The notes beneath the pieces were generated by a model. That model saw only the letters and a program-made list of their open reading frames with translations. It searched no databases and had not been told where the DNA came from. From Sabellastarte sp. h YS-2021 (lineage: Eukaryota > Annelida > Polychaeta > Sabellida > Sabellidae): a stretch of 64,000 nt of DNA. Below, piece by piece: positions 53,801 to 64,000 of the stretch; the first letter of the stretch is position 1; each line of letters opens with the position of its first letter. The DNA lies in NCBI GenBank assembly GCA_964017235.1, contig OZ024936.1, forward strand, positions 15,538,496 to 15,602,495, given 5' to 3'. Position numbers and translations under genes: made by a program.

Positions 53801-56800
53801 AATCAACTCGAAAGCACAGGTATAATTTACAGATATGCTATTTATCCACAATCCACTAAGGGTTGTTGATTAATAAAAACACTTATGGAACATTATAAAA
53901 GACTTAAATTAACCCTTAGGTGAACAAGCTAACTTATTAGATGGTCATAAATAAACAAAAGCTGTCATTAATTTTTGAAGATCAAGTCATATACTGGGGC
54001 TGTTAGATGACAAAATGATACCAAATATGACCGTCTAACAGCCCCAAGAGAGAGTTTGCTTGAATTCTGCTTAACCTCAGACTATCAATGAGTAATGATG
54101 AAAATTAAATCTCCACAGCTAGGAAACTCAATCTCTGACAAGTAGGCTAAAATATATAGAAGTTGTGGCTTTTCATGACCAAGTGTTATTATGGGGATGT
54201 TACATACTATAAGTGCATAAAAATCAACTCGAAAGCACAGGTATATTTTGCAGGTATGCTATTTACCCACAACCCACCAAGGCCTGTTGATTAATAAAAA
54301 CACTTATGGAACAATATGAAAGACTTAAATAAACCCTTAGGTGAACAAGCTAACTTATTGGATGGTCATAAATAAACAAAAGCTGTCAATAAGTTTTGAA
54401 GATCAAGTCATATAGTGGGGCTGTTAGATGACAAAATGATACCAAATATGACCGTAGATGAGCCATAAGAGAGAGTTTGCTTCAATTCTGCTTAACCTCA
54501 GACTATCAATGCCCAATGATGAATATTAAATCTCCACAGCTAGGAAACTCAATCTCCGACAAGTAGCCTAAAAATATTTAGAAGTTGTGGATTTTTATGA
54601 CCAAGTGTTATGATGGGGATGTGAGATACTATAAGTGCATAAAAATCAACTCAAAGGCACAGGTATATTTTGCAGATATGCTATTTACACACAATCCACT
54701 AAGGCTTGTTGATTGATAATAACACTTATGGAACAATATAAAAGACTTAAATAAACCCCTAGGTGAACAAGCTAACTTATTAGATGGTCATAAATAAACA
54801 AAAGCTGTCACTAATTTTTGAAGATCAAGTCATGTAGTGGGGCTGTTAGATGACAAAATGATACCAAATATGACCGTAGATGAGCCATAAGAGAGAGTTT
54901 GCTTCAATTCTGCTTAACCTCAGACTATCAATGCCCAATGATGAATATTAAATCTCCCCAGCTAGGAAACTGAAGCTGTCAAAAGTAAGCTTAAAATATT
55001 TAGAAGTTGTGGCTTTTCATGACCAAGTGTTATAATGGGGATGTTAGATTCTATAAATGTATAAAAATCAACTCGAAAGCACAGGTATAATTTACAGATA
55101 TACTATTTACCCACAATCCACTAAGGGTTCTTGATTAATAAAAACACTTATGGAACAATATAAAAGACTTAAATAAACCCTTAGCTGAACAAGCTAACTT
55201 ATTAGATGGTCATAAATAAACAAAAGCTGTCATTAATTTTTGAAGATCAAGTCATATACTGGGGCTGTTAGATGACAAAATGATACCAAATATGACCGTC
55301 TAACAGCCCCAAGAGAGAGTTCGCTTGAATTCTGCTTAACCTCAGACTATCAATGCCCAATGATGAATATTAAATCTCCACAGCTAGGAAACTCAATCTG
55401 CGACAAGTAGCCTAAAAATATTTAGAAGTTGTGGATTTTCATGACCAAGTGTTATGATGGGGATGTTAGATACTATAAGTGCATACAAATCAACTCAAAG
55501 GCACAGGTATATTTTGCAGATATGCTATTTACCCACAATCCACTAAGGCTTGTTGATTAATAATAACACTTATGGAACAATATAAAAGACTTAAATAAAC
55601 CCTTAGGTGAACAAGCTAACTTATTAGATGGTCATAAATAAACAAAAGCTGTCACTAATTTTTGAAGATCAAGTCATATAGTGGGGCTGTTAGATGACAA
55701 AATGATACCAAATATGACCGTAGATGAGCCATAAGAGAGAGTTTGCTTCAATTCTGCTTAACCTCAGACTATCAATGCCCAATGATGAATATTAAATCTC
55801 CCCAGCTAGGAAACTGAAGCAGTCAAAAGTAAGCTTAAAATATTTAGAAGTTGTGGCTTTTCATGACCAATAAGGCTTGTTGATTAATAATAACACTTAT
55901 GGAACAATATAAAAGACTTAAATAAACCCTTAGATGAACAAGCTAACTTATTAGATGGTCATAAATAAACAAAAGCTGTCACTAATTTTTGAAGATCAAG
56001 TCATATAGTGGGGCTGTTAGATGACAAAATGATACCAAATATGACCGTAGATGAGCCATAAGAGAGAGTTTGCTTCAATTCTGCTTAACCTCAGACTATC
56101 AATGCCCAATGATGAATATTAAATCTCCCCAGCTAGGAAACTGAAGCTGTCAAAAGTAAGCTTAAAATATTTAGAAGTTGTGCCTTTTCATGACCAAGTG
56201 TTATAATGGGGATGTTAGATTCTATAAATGTATAAAAATCAACTCGAAAGCACAGGTATAATTTACAGATATGCTATTTATCCACAATCCACTAAGGGTT
56301 GTTGATTAATAAAAACACTTATGGAACATTATAAAAGACTTAAATTAACCCTTAGGTGAACAAGCTAACTTATTAGATGGTCATAAATAAACAAAAGCTG
56401 TCATTAATTTTTGAAGATCAAGTCATATACTGGGTCTGTTAGATGACAAAATGATACCAAATATGACCGTCTAACAGCCCCAAGAGAGAGTTTGCCTGAA
56501 TTCTGCTTAACCTCAGACTATCAATGAGCAATGATGAAAATTAAATCTCCACAGCTAGGAAACTCAATCTCTGACAAGTAGGCTAAAATATATAGAAGTT
56601 GTGGCTTTTCATGACCAAGTGTTATTATGGGGATGTTACATACTATAAGTGCATAAAAATCAACTCGAAAGCACAGGTATATTTTGCAGGTATGCTATTT
56701 ACCCACCAAGGCCTGTTGATTAATAATAACACTTATGGAACAATATGAAAGACTTAAATAAACCCTTAGGTGAACAAGCTAACTTATTAGATGGTCATAA

Positions 56801-59800
56801 ATAAACAAAAGCTGCAATAAGTTTTGATGATCAAGTCATATACTGGGGCTGTTAGATGACAAAATGATACCAAATATGACCGTCTAACAGCCCCAAGAGA
56901 GAGTTTGCTTGAATTCTGCTTAACCTCAGACTATCAATGCCCAATGATGAATATTAAATCTCCACAGCTAGGAAACTCAATCTCCGACAAGTAGCCTAAA
57001 AATATTTAGAAGTTGTGGATTTTTATGACCAAGTGTTATGATGGGGATGTGAGATACTATAAGTGCATAAAAATCAACTCAAAGGCACAGGTATATTTTG
57101 CAGATATGCTATTTACACACAATCCACTAAGGCTTGTTGATTAATAATAACACTTATGGAACAATATAAAAGACTTAAATAAACCCTTAGGTGAACAAGC
57201 TAACTTATTAGATGGTCATAAATAAACAAAAGCTGTCACTAATTTTTGAAGATCAAGTCATGTAGTGGGGCTGTTAGATGACAAAATGATATCAAATATG
57301 ACCGTAGATGAGCCATAAGAGAGAGTTTGCTTCAATTCTGCTTAACCTCAGACTATCAATGCCCAATGATGAATATTAAATCTCCCCAGCTAGGAAACTG
57401 AAGCTGTCAAAAGTAAGCTTAAAATATTTAGAAGTTGTGGCTTTTCATGACCAAGTGTTATAATGGGGATGTTAGATTCTATAAATGTATAAAAATCAAC
57501 TCGAAAGCACAGGTATAATTTACAGATATGCTATTTACCCACAATCCACTAAGGGTTGTTGATTAATAAAAACACTTATGGAACATTATAAAAGACTTTA
57601 TTTAACCCTTAGGTGAACAAGCTAACTTATTAGATGGTCATAAATAAACAAAAGCTGTCATTAATTTTTGAAGATCAAGTCATATACTGGGGCTGTTAGA
57701 TGACAAAATGATACCAAATATGACCGTCTAACAGCCCCAAGAGAGAGTTTGCTTGAATTCTGCTTAACCTCAGACTATCAATGCCCAATGATGAATATTC
57801 AATCTCCACAGCTAGGAAACTCAATCTCTGACAAGTAGGCTAAAATATATAGAAGTTGTGGCTTTTCATGACCAAGTGTTATTATGGGGATGTTACATAC
57901 TGTAAGTGCATAAAAATCAACTCGAAAGCACAGGTATATTTTGCAGGTATGCTATTTACCCACAACCCACCAAGGCCTATTGATTAATAATAACACTTAT
58001 GGAACAATATGAAAGACTTAAATAAACCCTTAGGTGAACAAGCTAACTTATTAGATGGTCATAAATAAACAAAAGCTGTCAATAAGATTTGATGATCAAG
58101 TCATATACTGCGGCTGTTAGATGACAAAATGATACCAAATATGACCGTCCAAGAGCCCTAAGAGAGGGTTGGCTTGAATTCTGCGTAACCTCAGACTATC
58201 AATGCCCAATGATGAATATTAAATCTCCCCAGATAGGAAACTGAAGCTGTCAAAAGTAAGCTTAAAATATTTAGAAGTTGTGGCTTTTCATGACCAAGTG
58301 TTATAATGGGGATGTTAGATTCTATAAATGTATAAAAATCAACTCGAAAGCACAGGTATAATTTACAGATATGCTATTTATCCACAATCCACTAAGGGTT
58401 GTTGATTAATAAAAACACTTATGGAACATTATAAAAGACTTAAACAAACCCTTAGGTGAACAAGCTAACTTATTAGATGGTCATAAATAAACAAAAGCTG
58501 TCATTAATTTTTGACGATCAAGTCATATACTGGGGCTGTTAGATGACAAAATGATACCAAATATGACCGTCTAACAGCCCCAAGAGAGAGTTTGTTTGAA
58601 TTCTGCTTAACCTCAGACTATCAATGCCCAATGATGAATATTAAATCTCCACAGCTAGGAAACTCAATCTGCGACAAGTAGCCTAAAAATATTTAGAAGT
58701 TGTGGATTTTTATGACCAAGTGTTATGATGGGGATGTGAGATACTATAAGTGGACAAAAATCAACTCAAAGGCACAGGTATATTTTGCAGATATGCTATT
58801 TACACACAATCCACTAAGGCTTGTTTATTAATAATAACACTTATGGAACAATATAAAAGACTTAAATAAACCCCTAGGTGAACAAGCTAACTTATTAGAT
58901 GGTCATAAATAAACAAAAGCTGTCACTAATTTTTGAAGATCAAGTCATGTAGTGGGGCTGTTAGATGACAAAATGATACCAAATATGACCGTAGATGAGC
59001 CATAAGAGAGAGTTTGCTTCAATTCTGCTTAACCTCAGACTATCAATGCCCAATGATGAATATTAAATCTCCCCAGCTAGGAAACTGAAGCTGTCAAAAG
59101 TAAGCTTAAAATATTTAGAAGTTGTGGCTTTTCATGACCAAGTGTTATAATGGGGATGTTAGATTCTATAAATGTATAAAAATCAACTCGAAAGCACAGG
59201 TATAATTTACAGATATGCTATTTACCCACAATCCACTAAGGGTTGTTGATTAATAAAAACACTTATGGAACATTATAAAAGACTTAAATTAACCCTTAGG
59301 TGAACAAGCTAACTTATTAGATGGTCATAAATAAACAAAAGCTGTCATTAATTTTTGAAGATCAAGTCATATACTGGGGCTGTTAGATGACAAAATGATA
59401 CCAAATATGACCGTCTAACAGCCCAAAGGGAGAGTTTGCTTGAATTCTGCTTAACCTCAGACTATCAATGCCCAATGATGAATATTAAATCTCCACAGCT
59501 AGGAAACTCAATCTCCGAAAAGTAGCCTAAAAATATTTAGAAGTTGTGGATTTTCATGACCAAGTGTTATGATGGGGATGTTAGATACTATAAGTGCATA
59601 AAAATCAACTCAAAGGCACAGGTATATTTTGCAGATATGCTATTTACCCACAATCCACTAAGGCTTGTTGATTAATAATAACACTTATGGAACAATATAA
59701 AAGACTTAAATAAACCCTTAGGAGAACAAGCTAACTTATTAGATGGTCATAAATAAACAAAAGCTGTCACTAATTTTTGAAGATCAAGTCATAGAGTGGG

Positions 59801-62800
59801 GCTGTTAGATGACAAAATGATACCAAATATGACCGTAGATGAGCCATAAGAGAGAGTTTGCTTAAATTCTGCTTAACCTCAGACTATCAATGCCCAATGA
59901 TGAATATTAAATCTCCCCAGCTAGGAAACTGAAGCAGTCAAAAGTAAGCTTAAAATATTTAGAAGTTGTGGCTTTTCATGACCAATAAGGCTTGTTGATT
60001 AATAATAACACTTATGGAACAATATAAAAGACTTAAATAAACCCTTAGATGAACAAGCTAACTTATTAGATGGTCATAAATAAACAAAAGCTGTCACTAA
60101 TTTTTGAAGATCAAGTCATATAGTGGGGCTGTTAGATGACAAAATGATACCAAATATGACCGTTGATGAGCCATAAGAGAGAGTTTGCTTCAATTCTGCT
60201 TAACCTCAGACTATCAATGCCCAATGATGAATATTAAATCTCCCCAGCTAGGAAACTGAAGCAGTCAAAAGTAAGCTTAAAATATTTAGAAGTTGTGGCT
60301 TTTCATGACCAATAAGGCTTGTGGATTAATAATAACACTTATGGAACAATATAAAAGACTTAAATAAACCCTTAGATGAACAAGCTAACTTATTAGATGG
60401 TCATAAATAAACAAAAGCTGTCACTAATTTTTGAAGATCAAGTCATATAGTGGGGCTGTTAGATGACAAAATGATACCAAATATGACCGTAGATGAGCCA
60501 TAAGAGAGAGTTTGCTTCAATTCTGCTTAACCTCAGACTATCAATGCCCAATGATGAATATTAAATCTCCCCAGCTAGGAAACTGAAGCTGTCAAAAGTA
60601 AGCTTAAAATATTTAGAAGTTGTGGCTTTTCATGACCAAGTGTTATAATGGGGATGTTAGATTCTATAAATGTATAAAAATCAACTCGAAAGCACAGGTA
60701 TAATTTACAGATATGCTATTTATCCACAATCCACTAAGGGTTGTTGATTAATAAAAACACTTATGGAACATTATAAAAGACTTAAATTAACCCTTAGGTG
60801 AACAAGCTAACTTATTAGATGGTCATAAATAAACAAAAGCTGTCATTAATTTTTGAAGATCAAGTCATATACTGGGGCTGTTAGATGACAAAATGATACC
60901 AAATATGACCGTCTAACAGCCCCAAGAGAGAGTTTGCTTGAATTCTGCTTAACCTCAGACTATCAATGAGCAATGATGAAAATTAAATCTCCACAGCTAG
61001 GAAACTCAATCTCTGACAAGTAGGCTAAAATATATAGAAGTTATGGCTTTTCATGACCAAGTGTTATTATGGGGATGTTACATACTATAAGTGCATAAAA
61101 ATCAACTCGAAAGCACAGGTATATTTTGCAGGTATGCTATTTACCCACAACCCACCAAGGCCTGTTGATTAATAATAACACTTATGGAACAATATGAAAG
61201 ACTTAAATAAACCCTTAGGTGAACAAGCTAACTTATTAGATGGTCATAAATAAACAAAAGCTGTCAATAAGTTTTGATGATCAAGTCATATACTGGGGCT
61301 GTTAGATGACAAAATGATAGCAAATATGACCGTCCAAGAGCCCCAAGAGAGGGTTGGCTTGAATTCTGTGTAACCTCAGACTATCAATGCCCAATGATGA
61401 ATATTAAATCTCCACAGCTAGGAAACTCAATCTGCGACAAGTAGCCTAAAAATATTTAGAAGTTGTGGATTTTCATGACCAAGTGTTATAATGGGGATGT
61501 TAGATACTATAAGTGCATAAAAATCAACTCAAAGGCACAGGTATATTTTGCAGATATGCTATTTACCCACAATCCACTAAGGCTTGTTGATTAATAATAA
61601 CACTTATGGAACAATATAAAAGACTTAAATAAACCCTTAGGTGAACAAGCTAACTTATTAGATGGTCATAAATAAACAAAAGCTGTCACTAATTTTTGAA
61701 GATCAAGTCATATAGTGGGGCTGTTAGATGACAAAATGATACCAAATATGACCGTAGATGAGCCATAAGAGAGAGTTTGCTTCAATTCTGCTTAACCTCA
61801 GACTATCAATGCCCAATGATGAATATTAAATCTCCCCAGCTAAGAAACTGAAGCTGTCAAAAGTAAGCTTAAAATATTTAGAAGTTGTGCCTTTTCATGA
61901 CCAAGTGTTATAATGGGGATGTTAGATTCTATAAATGTATAAAAATCAACTCGAAAGCACAGGTATAATTTACAGATATGCTATTTATCCACAATCCACT
62001 AAGGGTTGTTGATTAATAAAAACACTTATGGAACATTATAAAAGACTTAAATTAACCCTTAGGTGAACAAGCTAACTTATTAGATGGTCATAAATAAACA
62101 AAAGCTGTCATTAATTTTTGAAGATCAAGTCATATACTGGGGCTGTTAGATGACAAAATGATACCAAATATGACCGTCTAACAGCCCCAAGAGAGAGTTT
62201 GCTTGAATTCTGCTTAACCTCAGACTATCAATGAGCAATGATGAAAATTAAATCTCCACAGCTAGGAAACTCAATCTCTGACAAGTAGGCTAAAATATAT
62301 AGAAGTTGTGGCTTTTCATGACCAAGTGTTATTATGGGGATGTTACATACTATAAGTGCATAAAAATCAACTCGAAAGCACAGGTATATTTTGCAGGTAT
62401 GCTATTTACCCACAACCCACCAAGGCCTGTTGATTAATAATAACACTTATGGAACAATATGAAAGACTTAAATAAACCCTTAGGTGAACAAGCTAACTTA
62501 TTAGATGGTCATAAATAAACAAAAGCTGTCAATAAGTTTTGATGATCAAGTCATATACTGGGGCTGTTAGATGACAAAATGATAGCAAATATGACCGTCC
62601 AAGAGCCCCAAGAGAGGGTTGGCTTGAATTCTGTGTAACCTCAGACTATCAATGCCCAATGATGAATATTAAATCTCCACAGCTAGGAAACTCAATCTGC
62701 GACAAGTAGCCTAAAAATATTTAGAAGTTGTGGATTTTCATGACCAAGTGTTATAATGGGGATGTTAGATACTATAAGTGCATAAAAATCAACTCAAAGG

Positions 62801-64000
62801 CACAGGTATATTTTGCAGATATGCTATTTACCCACAATCCACTAAGGCTTGTTGATTAATAATAACACTTATGGAACAATATAAAAGACTTAAATAAACC
62901 CTTAGGTGAACAAGCTAACTTATTAGATGGTCATAAATAAACAAAAGCTGTCACTAATTTTTGAAGATCAAGTCATATAGTGGGGCTGTTAGATGACAAA
63001 ATGATACCAAATATGACCGTAGATGAGCCATAAGAGAGAGTTTGCTTCAATTCTGCTTAACGTCAGACTATCAATGCCCAATGATGAATATTAAATCTCC
63101 CCAGCTAGGAAACTGAAGCTGTCAAAAGTAAGCTTAAAATATTTAGAAGTTGTGGCTTTTCATGACCAAGTGTTATAATGGGGATGTTAGATTCTATAAA
63201 TGTATAAAAATCAACTCGAAAGCACAGGTATAATTTACAGATATGCTATTTATCCACAATCCACTAAGGGTTGTTGATTAATAAAAACACTTATGGAACA
63301 TTATAAAAGACTTAAATTAACCCTTAGGTGAACAAGCTAACTTATTAGATGGTCATAAATAAACAAAAGCTGTCATTAATTTTTGAAGATCAAGTCATAT
63401 ACTGGGGCTGTTAGATGACAAAATGATACCAAATATGACCGTCTAACAGCCCCAAGAGAGAGTTTGCTTGAATTCTGCTTAACCTCAGACTATCAATGCC
63501 CAATGATGAATATTAAATCTCCACAGCTAGGAAACTCAATCTCTGACAAGTAGGCTAAAATATATAGAAGTTGTGGCTTTTCATGACCAAGTGTTATTAT
63601 GGGGATGTTACATACTATAAGTGCATAAAAATCAACTCAAAAGCACAGGTATATTTTGCAGGTATGCTATTTACCCACAACCCACCAAGGCCTGTTGATT
63701 AATAATAACACTTATGGAACAATATGAAAGACTTAAATAAACCCTTAGGTGAACAAGCTAACTTATTAGATGGTCATAAATAAACAAAAGCTGCAATAAG
63801 TTTTGATGATCAAGTCATATACTGGGGCTGTTAGATGACAAAATGATACGAAATATGACTGTCCAAGAGCCCCAAGAGAGGATTGGCTTGAATTCTGCGT
63901 AACCTCAGACTATCAATGCCCAATGATGAATATTAAATCTCCCCAGCTGGGAAACTGAAGCTGTCAAAAGTAAGCTTAAAATATTTAGAAGTTGTGGCTT
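50884..64000. repeat. Satellite array, about 421-bp monomers, about 32 copies, continuing past the window
   Basis: The phrase 'tagaagttgtggcttttcatgacca' recurs at 50,889, 51,307, 51,729, 52,143, 52,566, 52,987, 53,409, 53,739, 54,158 and so on to 63,989, spaced about 415-423 bp. Four units are about 329 bp. Diagnostic variants define three monomer classes. X has 'ttataatgggg...tataatttacagatatg...ctaagggttgttg'. Y has 'ttattatggggatgttacat...tatattttgcaggtatg...ccaaggcctgttg'. Z has 'tatattttgcagatatg...ctaaggcttgttg...gtagatgagccataag'. They often follow one another as trimers of about 1.26 kb. The first four to five monomers are the most diverged, as expected at an array edge. No coding frame survives. 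If MCO-2 is intact, this array is intronic. Confidence 0.97.
52600..57500. repeat. Two tandem blocks of about 2.44 kb inside the satellite
   Basis: Rare variants recur at a constant offset of about 2,435-2,438 bp: 'cccttagctgaac' at 52,744 and 55,180, 'gagttcgcttgaattc' near 52,880 and 55,317, the short monomer junction at 53,430 and 55,868, 'gttgtgccttttc' at 53,745 and 56,180, and 'atgaaaattaaatctcc' near 54,098 and 56,533. This indicates block duplication of about six monomers. Confidence 0.85.

Noticed and set aside
50884..64000. CRISPR-like array of regularly spaced repeats
   Set aside because: Repeats are contiguous ~421-bp monomers without unique spacers, in eukaryotic DNA; it is a satellite.

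Overview
This is eukaryotic nuclear DNA: AT-rich, sparse short exons with GT-AG introns, many tRNA-derived SINEs, LINE relics, MITEs and a large satellite. Nothing looks bacterial or viral. The SINE 3' end (a 'gacgtaaaaccccaaataaataaa' type tail), the abundance of small TIR elements and the secreted laccase-type multicopper oxidases (MCOs) suggest a lophotrochozoan, most likely a mollusc. That placement is inference; no species marker is present.

Genes. The only convincing protein-coding genes are two MCO (laccase-like) genes in tandem on the minus strand. MCO-1 starts near 23,697 with a signal peptide. It runs leftward through seven exons (23,616-23,697; 12,823-12,867; 5,899-5,952; 4,683-4,745; 2,889-3,008; 1,486-1,572; 599-845) and leaves the window inside cupredoxin domain 1. 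MCO-2 is represented by its last seven exons (49,330-49,448; 48,444-48,580; 46,646-46,716; 44,666-44,798; 42,081-42,141; 39,430-39,620; 38,761-38,900), which encode the end of domain 2, all of domain 3 and the stop codon. Its 5' half is not between 49,449 and 64,000, so it must lie beyond the satellite or be missing. Every splice join was checked for GT/AG and reading phase by hand.

Layout. 1-23.7 kb: MCO-1 exons in long introns holding an hAT-like MITE (3.0 kb), a GC-rich palindrome-bearing TIR element (6.8-7.5 kb), a 2.5-kb long-TIR element (10.3-12.8 kb), a second MITE (13.4-13.9 kb) and a composite 6.1-kb TIR element with a purine-rich interior (14.6-20.7 kb). 23.7-38.6 kb: intergenic, with SINEs, a wrecked tyrosine-recombinase gene (29.8-31.1 kb), LINE 3' ends and a degenerate tandem repeat (32.2-34.0 kb). 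38.7-49.4 kb: MCO-2, with a LINE reverse-transcriptase relic, a 39-bp minisatellite and MITEs in its introns. 50.88-64.0 kb: a satellite of about 32 monomers of about 421 bp, partly organised into trimers and larger duplicated blocks, running off the window end.

The two MCOs are probably secreted copper oxidases acting on phenolic or similar substrates outside the cell; substrate and tissue cannot be read from sequence. No operon-like logic applies. Most other content is mobile or tandem-repeat DNA. I found no clear new multi-gene system. The most unusual structures are the intron-lodged satellite, the palindromic GC-rich element, the composite long-TIR element and the run of small phase-1 exons at the start of MCO-1.
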